From Chloroflexota bacterium (GTDB lineage: Bacteria; Chloroflexota; Dehalococcoidia; SM23-28-2; RBG-16-64-32), in the NCBI GenBank assembly GCA_029262695.1, contig JAJCYV010000003.1:55171-119170 (forward strand): a stretch of DNA of 64,000 bases. The letters are read 5' to 3'. The notes under the pieces are model-generated. The model did not search any database. It saw only the letters and a list, made by a program, of their open reading frames with translations, and was not told the origin of the DNA. The translations under genes and the position numbers were made by a program. Positions 9,507 to 17,445 of the stretch are shown here, one piece after another; the first letter of the stretch is position 1; each line of letters starts with the position of its first letter.

Positions 9507-10856
9507 CTAGCTGCTGGTGGCGCGCCGTTTCGCGGCAATGGTCGCCGCGCCGCCGATGACGGCCAGTGCCGCGCCCATGACCAGGAGGAGCGAGAGCCCT
9601 GGAGCGCCGTCGCCGTTGGGCGGGGCGCCGCCCAACGGCGGTATGCCGTCTGGCGTGCTGGACGCGCCCGCCGAGGTCTTGAGCTTCGTCTCTTCCTCAT
9701 CGCAGTTGTTCGTCAGGTCAGTCTCCGGGGTGCTGGTCCAGAGGCAGACGACGTTAGCGAGCGGGCTCTCCGCCCCCTGGTTGACGAGGACGATGTAGGA
9801 GATCACAGCAGCCTCACCCCCGGCGATGCTGCCAAGTAAGCACATCGTTTCATCGCAGGAGCCCTGGCTCGGCGTGGACGAGATCAGCGAGATGTGGTTG
9901 GGCAGCGTGTCGGTGACGAAGACGTTCTCGGCGGTGATGGCGCCGATGTTGTTGACGGTCACCGTGTAAGCCAGCGTGCCGTCAATCGCCACCGGGTCCG
10001 GCGAGTCGGCCTTGACGATCGTCAATTCGGTGGCCGGCTCTTGGCTCGGTGTCGGCGAAGGCGTTGGGCTCGGAGTTGGCGGCAGGGTCGGAGCCGGCGA
10101 CGGAGTCGAGCTTGGCGTCGGTGACGGAGTTGGGCTCGGTGTTGGCGGGGGAGTTGGGCTCGGTGTTGGCGGCGGAGTTGCGCTCGGTGTTGGTGACGGA
10201 GTTGGGCTCGGTGTGGGCGACGGAGTCGGGCTTGGAGTGGGTGTTGGCGTCAACTGCACGCAGAAGGGCCCGCCTGTTCGATATGTCCAGCCGTCGTGAT
10301 CGTGGGGGCCGGTGTGTACCCAGATCCACGTGCGCTCCGGGCCGCTTTCGAGCGGTAGGTGGAATGTGATTTCGACCGTAAGTGGCATGTCATCGTCACT
10401 GATGCTGCTCACGAGGACTTCGTCCGGGGCGACCAGTTCGATGGTGCCGCCGCTGGTGTGCATGTCCTTGACGTCCTCGACTTGCCAACAGCCGCTCAGC
10501 TTTACGAAGTCGATGTCTTCCCACTGGATGCCGATCCTGGAGGCACTCACGTCTTCGTCAGGCTGGCAGCCATCGATGACGTATGTGTATGTGTCGCTAG
10601 AGCCGGGCACGGAGGGGCTGAGGAGCGTGGCGTCGTAGCCCGGATCTTCGCAGGCCGCCGCGACATCGACTGAATCGGCTCTCGCGTCCGCCGGAGCCGT
10701 GCCGCTGAGCGCGAGATAGGCTATCAGCAGGGCGGCGGCCAGGAGGGCGATGCGGCCGAGCGGCAGGGTCTTGCGCGCGAGTGCGCGGGTGCGGGCGCGG
10801 TCCGCCACCGGCAGGAACTCCCGGTCTTCTTTTGGGCCGCGTCTTCGCAGGTTCAT
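9507..10856 (-). CDS. Secreted/surface protein with (PTPS)n linker, DUF11-like domain and C-terminal TM anchor
   Basis: N-terminal TM/signal; [12 protein letters not shown] linker; DUF11-like [28 protein letters not shown]-terminal hydrophobic segment followed by AAKRR. Confidence 0.75.
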   Translation of the reverse strand: MNLRRRGPKEDREFLPVADRARTRALARKTLPLGRIALLAAALLIAYLALSGTAPADARADSVDVAAACEDPGYDATLLSPSVPGSSDTYTYVIDGCQPDEDVSASRIGIQWEDIDFVKLSGCWQVEDVKDMHTSGGTIELVAPDEVLVSSISDDDMPLTVEITFHLPLESGPERTWIWVHTGPHDHDGWTYRTGGPFCVQLTPTPTPSPTPSPTPSPTPSPTPSATPPPTPSPTPPPTPSPTPSPTPSSTPSPAPTLPPTPSPTPSPTPSQEPATELTIVKADSPDPVAIDGTLAYTVTVNNIGAITAENVFVTDTLPNHISLISSTPSQGSCDETMCLLGSIAGGEAAVISYIVLVNQGAESPLANVVCLWTSTPETDLTNNCDEEETKLKTSAGASSTPDGIPPLGGAPPNGDGAPGLSLLLVMGAALAVIGGAATIAAKRRATSS

Positions 10857-10870
10857 GGCCGTCTCCCAGA

Positions 10871-10887
10871 GTTAAGATTCAGTAAAG
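10871..10887. promoter_or_regulatory. GTTAAG-N5-GTAAAG direct repeat (11-bp period)
   Basis: gttaagattcagtaaag, upstream of the 9507..10856 surface protein. Confidence 0.4.
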
Positions 10888-11032
10888 CGCCAATGGACAT
10901 AGTGCGCCCACACGGGTAACTCTGCAGGCTTAGCTGCGTTACAGGCGCGCAAGACGGTGATGCTAAGTGTATCGGAGCTAATACTCCAATATTCCGGCCA
11001 TTATCGCCCGACATTGAGGGGGTTATCGCGGC

Positions 11033-11899
11033 CTAGGTGGCCGCTGTATTGAGGCTGAGGTCGAGGGCCGGAGCGGAGTGAGTGATGGCGCCGATCGAGA
11101 TGAAGTCAACGCCGGCCTCCGCGTACTCGCGTGCGTGTACGGCGGTGATCCCACCGGAAGCCTCTAGAAGAGGCCGCGGATCGCGGTTGGCGGCGAATTC
11201 GACTATCGGCCGGACTTCTGCCGGCGTCATGTTGTCGAGCAGCAGCTCTCCGGCGCCGGACTCGATCGCCTCGCGGGCCTCGTCGAGGGACGTGACCTCG
11301 ACTTCGATGCGCAGACCCGGGTTTGTTTCGCGGGCGAGGCGGACGGCGTCCACGATGCCGAGCCCGCGGGTGCGGACGGCGGCGAGATGGTTGTCCTTGA
11401 TCATCACGGCGTCGGCGAGGTCGGTGCGGAACGTCTCCGCCCCGCCCGCCTGGGCGGCGTACTTCTCGGCGAGGCGCAGTCCGGGGATCGTCTTGCGAGT
11501 GTCGCGGAGGCGGCAGCCGGTGCCGTCGAGAAGGCGGATGACGGCCGCTGTGGCCGTGGCGATACCGGAGAGATGCGTCAGGAAGTTGAGGGCGGTCCGC
11601 TCCGCCCGCAGTAGCGCGCCGAGAGAGCCTTCTACGGTGGCGACGGTGTCGCCGCGCGAGACGGAGTCTCCGTCCGCGGTGGACGGCTGCCAGGCGGCGT
11701 CGGCGTCTATCTGCAAGAAGGCGCTCCGGGCGAAGGCGAGGCCGGCGATGACGCCCGGCGCCCTGGCGATGATGGCGCCACGGCCGCGCTGGCCGGGTGG
11801 GACGAGTGCCGAAGTCGTGGCGTCGTCGTGGGCGCGGTCCTCCGCAAGCGCCTCCCGGACGAGCCGGTCGACGAGGTTGGCGTCGAGCGCTATCGCCAC
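11033..11899 (-). CDS. nadC: Nicotinate-nucleotide diphosphorylase (carboxylating)
   Basis: LRDTRKTIPGLRLAEKYA, MIKDNHL, DNMTPAEV, ASGGI motifs. Confidence 0.95.
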   Translation of the reverse strand: MAIALDANLVDRLVREALAEDRAHDDATTSALVPPGQRGRGAIIARAPGVIAGLAFARSAFLQIDADAAWQPSTADGDSVSRGDTVATVEGSLGALLRAERTALNFLTHLSGIATATAAVIRLLDGTGCRLRDTRKTIPGLRLAEKYAAQAGGAETFRTDLADAVMIKDNHLAAVRTRGLGIVDAVRLARETNPGLRIEVEVTSLDEAREAIESGAGELLLDNMTPAEVRPIVEFAANRDPRPLLEASGGITAVHAREYAEAGVDFISIGAITHSAPALDLSLNTAAT

Positions 11900-12774
11900 G
11901 GGTCGTCCTGCGGTACGAACTCGGCTTCAAGGCCGAGGTCGGCGAAAACACGGATCATATCGTGGCGGAGGACGAGCGCTTCCGTCGCGAAGTGCGACGC
12001 GCCGATGAGGTTGAGCGGCACATCGTCCACGAACGCGTCGAAGCCGGGCCGGTGCTCTTCCGCCCAGGGCCCGCCGTGGCGCACTCGAAAGTCGCCGGTG
12101 ACGTAGGTGTCGCAGCCGGCGTCCACGGCCTCTTGCATAAACGGCGGGAAGGCGGCGCCGCCGGCCACGATGGCAACGCGGCGCACGTTATCGTGCACCT
12201 GCTTTGTGTCCAGGCGCTCGACGTCGCAGCCCCGCCGCACGCGGCCGAGGAGTTCGTCGAAGGCGACCGTGTCGATTTCGCCGACAACGCCCGCGTGGCC
12301 GCCCACGTAGCCGGCGAACGTCTCCGTTGTGGGCACGCCGATCGCGCGGGCGAGGGCGCGGGAGGTCGATACCGAGTCGTGGCAGTCGAGGGGTGCGTGC
12401 GCGGAGTAGAGGGAGATGCCGCCGGCGAGCATCCGCTCCAGTGTTTCAGTGCCGATCGGCAACAGGCCGCGGTCCGAAGTCTCGAAGTCCATCGGGTGGT
12501 GGGTGAAGACGAGGGCCGGCCGCCCGTAAGCGCGTCGCTCGACCTCCGCGATGACTTCATCGGACGGGAAGACGAGCGTGTAGACGGGCTGGACTTCGGC
12601 GGCGTTGGCCAGCATGAGGCCGTTGTGGCGGCGCATGAATGCGGGCGTCGCGTAGTCGGCCAGGGGGATGCCGGCGTCGTCGCAGAAGACTACGATCTCG
12701 GCGAAGTCCTCGGGCGGGTAGCCGTCGAGGTGGAAGAAGTCGTCCAGGTGAGCGGCGACGTCTGCGGTTCGCAT
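11890..12774 (-). CDS. Nif3-like dinuclear metal center protein
   Basis: MRTADVAAHLDDFFHLDGYPPEDF start; VFTHHPMDF, YSAHAPLD, TGDFRVRHGG motifs. The longer ORF upstream of 12774 is not supported. Confidence 0.85.
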   Translation of the reverse strand: MRTADVAAHLDDFFHLDGYPPEDFAEIVVFCDDAGIPLADYATPAFMRRHNGLMLANAAEVQPVYTLVFPSDEVIAEVERRAYGRPALVFTHHPMDFETSDRGLLPIGTETLERMLAGGISLYSAHAPLDCHDSVSTSRALARAIGVPTTETFAGYVGGHAGVVGEIDTVAFDELLGRVRRGCDVERLDTKQVHDNVRRVAIVAGGAAFPPFMQEAVDAGCDTYVTGDFRVRHGGPWAEEHRPGFDAFVDDVPLNLIGASHFATEALVLRHDMIRVFADLGLEAEFVPQDDPWR

Positions 12775-12908
12775 ACGGGCATTGTACGGGAGTGGACGTT
12801 GGCAGGTGGAGGGCGGTGAGGGCGGAGAGAGGGGGGACAGGAGCGCGCATCGGCCCTGTCCCCGGGCTCTCGTCGCCGGTCCGTCGTGCGGGGAGGGCTC
12901 GCGGGACC

Positions 12909-13040
12909 GGAAAGAAGTAGCTTCCCGACCCGGAAACCGCACTTCCCAGGCATCCAGGTCTGCGACCCGGAACCGCGGGTTGCCCCGTGACCCCGGCGAG
13001 TCCCTTGCTCCTGAGTCGCTACGACTCAAGTCGAGAAGCT
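12909..13040 (-). ncRNA. Candidate structured ncRNA, copy 1 (E1)
   Basis: Closing stem AGCTTCTCGAC (13040-13030) with GTCGGGAAGCT (12929-12919), one mismatch, then ACTTCTTTCC; CGGG-GCAA-CCCG hairpin; GAGTCG-tag-CGACTC hairpin; promoter-like TTGCAG-N18-CATACT just upstream. Shared with E2. Confidence 0.6.
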
Positions 13041-13110
13041 GCCGGGAGTATGTCGCAGCCGCCGGGAAGGCTGCAAGACGTTTTTCCACACAGTCAACAA
13101 ATGAACATTT

Positions 13111-13150
13111 TGGGGATGGAGCAGGGAACAGGGAGCAGGGAGCAGGGGAT
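13111..13150. repeat. Low-complexity CAGGGAACAGGGAGCAGG tract
   Basis: gcagggaacagggagcagggagcagggg between the two ncRNA candidates. Confidence 0.75.
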
Positions 13151-13199
13151 GCGGATCGCGCAAGAGTGACCGCAGCGCGGGGGCGGCGTGTCGTGGGCG

Positions 13200-13403
13200 A
13201 AAAAAGTAGCTTCCCGAAAGAGGGGCCGCGCGAGGGCCTTGATCCAGGTCTCGGGTCGGGCGGACCTCTGGTTGCCCATCAGCCGTTCCGCCGAGTCCGT
13301 TCTCGCTGGTCCTGCACGCTGCCGGGTCTGGTCCCCTGAGCTTTCGGTTGCCCGTCCACCCTGGGTCGCTTCCCCGGAGCGCTGCGACTCGTTTCGAGAA
13401 GCT
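13200..13403 (-). ncRNA. Candidate structured ncRNA, copy 2 (E2, larger paralog of E1)
   Basis: Closing stem AGCTTCTCGAAA (13403-13392) with TTTCGGGAAGCT (13219-13208), followed by ACTTTTTTC; TGG-GCAA-CCA and CGG-GCAA-CCG hairpins; promoter-like TTGTCG-N16-TAATAA upstream. Confidence 0.6.
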
Positions 13404-13558
13404 AATGGCATTATTACCTGCCTGTCTGAAGGCGACAATCCCTTTGTCCACACCGTCCACAAATAAACAGAATCGGGCCGAAAATCGGGGGATCCGGCGC
13501 CTGCCCGCGCTTGTGAAATGCTAGGGTGCGTAAGCGGCTGATAGCGGCAGGCGGGCTC

Positions 13559-15184
13559 CTACGCCGCTCCTCCGTCTCTTTGGAAGACGAGGTGGCGGCG
13601 CCAGTCTTCGCGGGGTTCGGGGAAGTCGTTGCGGTAATGCGCGCCGCGGGACTCCTCGCGGGCCAGCGCGGCCTCGGTCACCAGGCGGCAGCACGTCAGG
13701 AGGTCGGCCAGCTCCTGCGACGGCCTGTCCGCCGGCGCGGCCAGGGTCGACTGCCAGGCCGCCAGGACGGATGCGGCGCGGGCGAGAGATTCGCCGTCGC
13801 GGACGATGCCGGCCTCCCGCCACATCAGCGACTGCAACGCCTCGCGGGTGAGCGGCGGAACGTCGCCGGCGCCGGGGGCGTCGCCCGGCACCGGGCGGAG
13901 GCTCCTGGCGTCCGGTGCCGGTTCCGCGCGGCCGCTCGGGGCGTCGATTGTGCGCTGGACGACGCGGTTGGCGAAGACGACGGTCTCCAGAAGCGAGTTG
14001 GAGGCGAGGCGGTTGGCGCCGTGGACGCCGGTGCAGGCGCATTCGCCGGCGGCGTAGAGGCCCGCGACGTTCGTCTCGCCCCAGGTGTTCGTGCGCACGC
14101 CGCCCATCGTGTAGTGCGCGGCGGGGGCGATGGGGACCGGCTGGCGCGTGATGTCGAGGCCGTTGTCGGCGCAGAAGCGGTAGATCTGCGGGAAGCGCGC
14201 GGTGACGAGCCCGGGGTCGAGGTGCGTGACGTCGAGCAAGACGTGGTCCGAGTTCGTCGCCAGCATGCGGTCGCGGATGGCGCGGGCGACGATATCGCGG
14301 GGGGCCAGCTCGGCGCGGTCGTCGTAGGCGGCCATGAAGCGCTCGCCGTTCGCGTCGCGGAGGAGGCCGCCCTCGCCGCGCACCGCCTCCGAGATGAGGA
14401 ACGGCTGGACGCCGGGCAGGTGGAGTGCCGTCGGGTGGAACTGGACGAACTCCATGTCCATGATCTCGGCGCCCGCGCGGTAGGCGATGGCGATGCCGTC
14501 GCCGGTGGCGACTTCGGCGTTCGTGGTCGTCTGGTACATCTGGCCGGCGCCGCCCGTCGCGAGGATGAGCGCCCGGCAGTCGTAGGTGGTGCGTTCGCCG
14601 GAGGTGGTGTTTAGCGCGCGGATGGCGGTGGAACGAAGCTTTCCTGCGTCATCATCCGTGGTAGGGGCGGTTCGCGAACCGCCCCTACGCGGTCCGTTGC
14701 CGTTTGTCTGAGTCACGATCTCCGTCGCGATTGTGTGTTCGAGGACCGTGATGCCCTCGAGGCGGGCGACGGAGGCGAGCGTGAGTTCGATGTGAGCGCC
14801 GGTGGAGTCGCCGCCGGCGTGGAGGATGCGCGGAGTCGAGTGTGCGCCCTCGGTAGCGAGCGCGACTTCGCCGTGCACCGTGTCGAAGGGGACGCCCAGG
14901 GAGACGAGGTCGCCGATGCGGTCGGAGGCCTCGTCTGTGAGGACGCGCGCGGCCTCCTCGTCGACGAGGCCGGCGCCGGCCTCGATCGTGTCGCGCAGGT
15001 GCTTCTCGGGCGGGTCGCCGGGGCCGACGGAGGCGGCGATGCCGCCCTGCGCCCAGCGCGTGTTGCAGTCGTCGATGCTGCCCTTCGTGAGGACGAGCAC
15101 GCTGCCGTGCTCACGGGCGAGGATGGCGGCGTAGAGGCCGGCGATGCCGGAGCCGATGATCAGGTAGTCGTAGGTGGTGGTCAT
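13559..15184 (-). CDS. nadB: L-aspartate oxidase
   Basis: LIIGSGIAGLYAAILA, RWAQGGIAAS, HSTPRILHAGGDSTG, HYTMGGVRTNTWGETNVAGLYAAGECACTGVHGANRLASNSLLE. Confidence 0.95.
   Translation of the reverse strand: MTTTYDYLIIGSGIAGLYAAILAREHGSVLVLTKGSIDDCNTRWAQGGIAASVGPGDPPEKHLRDTIEAGAGLVDEEAARVLTDEASDRIGDLVSLGVPFDTVHGEVALATEGAHSTPRILHAGGDSTGAHIELTLASVARLEGITVLEHTIATEIVTQTNGNGPRRGGSRTAPTTDDDAGKLRSTAIRALNTTSGERTTYDCRALILATGGAGQMYQTTTNAEVATGDGIAIAYRAGAEIMDMEFVQFHPTALHLPGVQPFLISEAVRGEGGLLRDANGERFMAAYDDRAELAPRDIVARAIRDRMLATNSDHVLLDVTHLDPGLVTARFPQIYRFCADNGLDITRQPVPIAPAAHYTMGGVRTNTWGETNVAGLYAAGECACTGVHGANRLASNSLLETVVFANRVVQRTIDAPSGRAEPAPDARSLRPVPGDAPGAGDVPPLTREALQSLMWREAGIVRDGESLARAASVLAAWQSTLAAPADRPSQELADLLTCCRLVTEAALAREESRGAHYRNDFPEPREDWRRHLVFQRDGGAA
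14661..14688. repeat. Perfect 28-bp palindrome GTAGGGGCGGTTCGCGAACCGCCCCTAC within nadB
   Basis: Self-complementary over 28 nt; related to the element at 8822-8855 and other GTAGGGGC repeats in this window. Confidence 0.9.
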
Positions 15185-15230
15185 GGCGCGCGGGCCGTTC
15201 GCGAATCCCGACGGATCCGTGGGACGGCCC

Positions 15231-16457
15231 CTACTTCACGCTGAGCATGCGCTCGAGGGCGACCTTCGCGTGCTTCGAGATGTCCTCCGGCACGTCGACG
15301 CGGTTGACGACGCGGCCGTCGGCCAGCTCGTCGAGAGTCCAGGCGAGGTAGGCCGGGTGGATGCGGTACATCGTGGCGCAGGGGCAGACGACGGGGTCGA
15401 GGCAGAAGACGGTCTTGTCGGGGTTTTCGCGGGCGAGGCGGGAGACGAGGTTGATCTCGGTGCCGACGGCCCAGGTGCTGCCGGCGGGCGCGTCGGTGAT
15501 CGTGCGCGAGATGACCTCGGTCGAGCCGTCGAGATCGGCGGCCTGGACGACCTCCATCGTGCACTCCGGGTGGACGATGACCTTGACGTCGGGGTAGTCG
15601 GCGCGGGCCTTCTCGACCTGCGCGACGGTGAAGCGGCGGTGCACGGAGCACCAGCCCTTCCAGAGGATCACCTTCGCCCGCTCCAGCTCCTCGCGCGTGT
15701 TGCCGCCGAGCGAGCCGTACGGGAGGGTGTAGTCCCAGACGACCATCTCGTCCAGCGGGACGCCCATCTTGAGGCCGGTGTTGCGGCCCAGGTGCTGGTC
15801 CGGGAAGAACAAGACCTTGTCGCCTCGTTCAAACGACCAATCGTAGACCTTCGGCGCGTTGGAGGAGGTGCAGACGATGCCGCCGTTCTCGCCACAGAAC
15901 GCCTTGAGGGCGGCGGCTGAGTTCATGTAGGTGACAGGCACGACGCCGCCGATGCCGGCCTCGCGCAGCTCGTCCCAGCAGGCGAGGACGTCGTCGGGCT
16001 CGGCCATATCGGCCATCGAGCAGCCGGCGGACATGTTGGGGAGGACGACCTTCTGGTGTGGCGCGGAGAGGATGTCGGCGGCCTCCGCCATGAAGTGGAC
16101 GCCGCAGAAGACGATGAATTCGGAGTCGGGGCGTTGGGCGGCCCACTGCGCGAGCTTGAAGGAGTCGCCGCGCAGGTCCGCGAACTGGATGATGTCCTCT
16201 CGCTGGTAGTGGTGGCCGAGGACGACGCAACGCTCGCCCAGCTTCGCGCGCGCGGCGGCGATGCGCTCCGAGAGTTCCTCGGCGCTGAGGTCCCAGTAAG
16301 CCTCCGGGATGTCCTTCTGCCAGTAGGCGAAGGCGTGCTCGGCGGAGAGGGGAGTGGTCTCGAGGGGGCGGTCGACGGTGCACTCGTTGGCCTCGTTGAG
16401 CACGTCGATCTCGTTGATGATCGGTTGCTTGCGCGGCGTCTTCAGTACCATCGTCAT
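15231..16457 (-). CDS. nadA: Quinolinate synthase NadA
   Basis: LGHHYQREDIIQFADLRGDSFKLA, GVHFMAEAADIL, CSMADMA, HPECTMEVVQAAD, CPCATMYRIHPAYL. Confidence 0.95.
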   Translation of the reverse strand: MTMVLKTPRKQPIINEIDVLNEANECTVDRPLETTPLSAEHAFAYWQKDIPEAYWDLSAEELSERIAAARAKLGERCVVLGHHYQREDIIQFADLRGDSFKLAQWAAQRPDSEFIVFCGVHFMAEAADILSAPHQKVVLPNMSAGCSMADMAEPDDVLACWDELREAGIGGVVPVTYMNSAAALKAFCGENGGIVCTSSNAPKVYDWSFERGDKVLFFPDQHLGRNTGLKMGVPLDEMVVWDYTLPYGSLGGNTREELERAKVILWKGWCSVHRRFTVAQVEKARADYPDVKVIVHPECTMEVVQAADLDGSTEVISRTITDAPAGSTWAVGTEINLVSRLARENPDKTVFCLDPVVCPCATMYRIHPAYLAWTLDELADGRVVNRVDVPEDISKHAKVALERMLSVK

Positions 16458-16465
16458 CTCCGGCG

Positions 16466-16490
16466 ACTTAGTGTAGTATGTACACTAAGT
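16466..16490. promoter_or_regulatory. Palindromic operator ACTTAGTGTA-gtatg-TACACTAAGT, putative NrtR box
   Basis: 10-bp perfect inverted arms just upstream of nadA; NrtR-like gene at 18014..18718. Confidence 0.75.
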
Positions 16491-16501
16491 CTTCCACCGT
16501 C

Positions 16502-16531
16502 AGATTAGCACGGGATGCGGGAAGGTGTCAA
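16502..16531 (-). promoter_or_regulatory. Putative nadA promoter TTGACA-N18-TAATCT
   Basis: Minus-strand -35 TTGACA (16531-16526), 18-nt spacer, -10 TAATCT (16507-16502), flanked by operator-like sequences. Confidence 0.65.
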
Positions 16532-16624
16532 GGAGACACTAAGTGCGGTAGTGGAGAGTGGCCAGTCGTTAGTGGACAGTAAGGCTCCAGCGACAGGATA
16601 GGACGGACGGTGGCGCCCGGGTGC

Positions 16625-16864
16625 CTATTCCGACTTCTGCAAGAGGGACGCTATCTCGTTAGCCAAACCCTCAGTCTCCGCGGGGGTGCCGCCGGAGAGC
16701 ACGGCCAGCACGACGACGTTCAGCTCTTCCGAATGGGCCCGGCTAAGAACGTACTGCGTGCCGTTGCCGACATCGACCACCGGCACGTCGGACTGAATAC
16801 CGGCAGCCAGTTGCGAGAGTAATCCCGACAGGATCTCACGGGCCTCGGCTTCGGACGTTGCCAT
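16625..16864 (-). CDS. Small hypothetical protein (79 aa)
   Basis: ORF with internal ATG start (MATSEAEAREIL) preceded by a purine-rich RBS (AAGGAAGGGGAA). Confidence 0.55.
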   Translation of the reverse strand: MATSEAEAREILSGLLSQLAAGIQSDVPVVDVGNGTQYVLSRAHSEELNVVVLAVLSGGTPAETEGLANEIASLLQKSE

Positions 16865-16887
16865 TGCGTTCCCCTTCCTTCTCTTGC

Positions 16888-17445
16888 TTACAGCAGGCAC
16901 TGCAGGTCGATACTGAGGCCGCCGGACGTCGCGCTGGATTGCAGCGCCGTGCACGCGTCGTGGTACCGGCCGCCGATCGTCGCGCCGTCGAGACGCCCGA
17001 ACAGATCCAGGAACTCGGCGTCGCTCGCGGGCGGAGATTTGCCCAGCTCCGTGCGCAGCTCCTGGGCCAGGAGGACGCCGTCGCCGGCGGCGGAAACGAG
17101 CGCTGCGTGCTCGTCCGTGAGGTCCTCTTCCGGCGTGAGCGCTTCGATGGCGGCGAGGCGGTCCGATGCGAACGTCTCGTAGGCCAGGCCGTAGGCGTCC
17201 GCGGCTGCGGCGTCGGGGCCATCGTCGAAGGCGTCGGTACGGAGTTCGTCAAGGCCGTCGAGCTGGGCGTTGACGGCCTGCAGCGCCGGCGCCAGCGCTT
17301 CGAGGTACGCAGCGTCCGTAGCGGCGATCGTCGGCGAACCCTCGCTGGCGTCGTCGTCATCTCCGCAGCCGGTTATGGCGAACGCGGCGAGGATCAGCAG
17401 CGCAGGCAACAGGGCCGAGGCGGCGCTAGTTTTCACAGAGGTCAA
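16888..17445 (-). CDS. Putative lipoprotein
   Basis: Signal peptide with lipobox-like ITGCGDDDD. Confidence 0.65.
   Translation of the reverse strand: MTSVKTSAASALLPALLILAAFAITGCGDDDDASEGSPTIAATDAAYLEALAPALQAVNAQLDGLDELRTDAFDDGPDAAAADAYGLAYETFASDRLAAIEALTPEEDLTDEHAALVSAAGDGVLLAQELRTELGKSPPASDAEFLDLFGRLDGATIGGRYHDACTALQSSATSGGLSIDLQCLL

Noticed and set aside
10050-10260. Non-coding minisatellite
   Set aside because: It is the in-frame PTPS linker of the 9507..10856 protein.
12775-13089. N-terminal extension of the Nif3 ORF
   Set aside because: Runs through the ncRNA element; Nif3 homology begins at 12774.
12909-13403. SAM-I, SAM-IV, TPP or T-box riboswitch identity for the tandem elements
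   Set aside because: GGACTCG...GGGCAACC superficially recalls SAM-type cores and GGAACCGCGGG recalls a T-box, but the remaining consensus elements are missing and the two copies do not share the T-box-like part.
13081-13470. DnaA boxes / replication origin (TTTTCCACA, TTGTCCACA)
   Set aside because: Only single near-matches per copy, placed at constant distance from promoter-like motifs; no dnaA/dnaN nearby.
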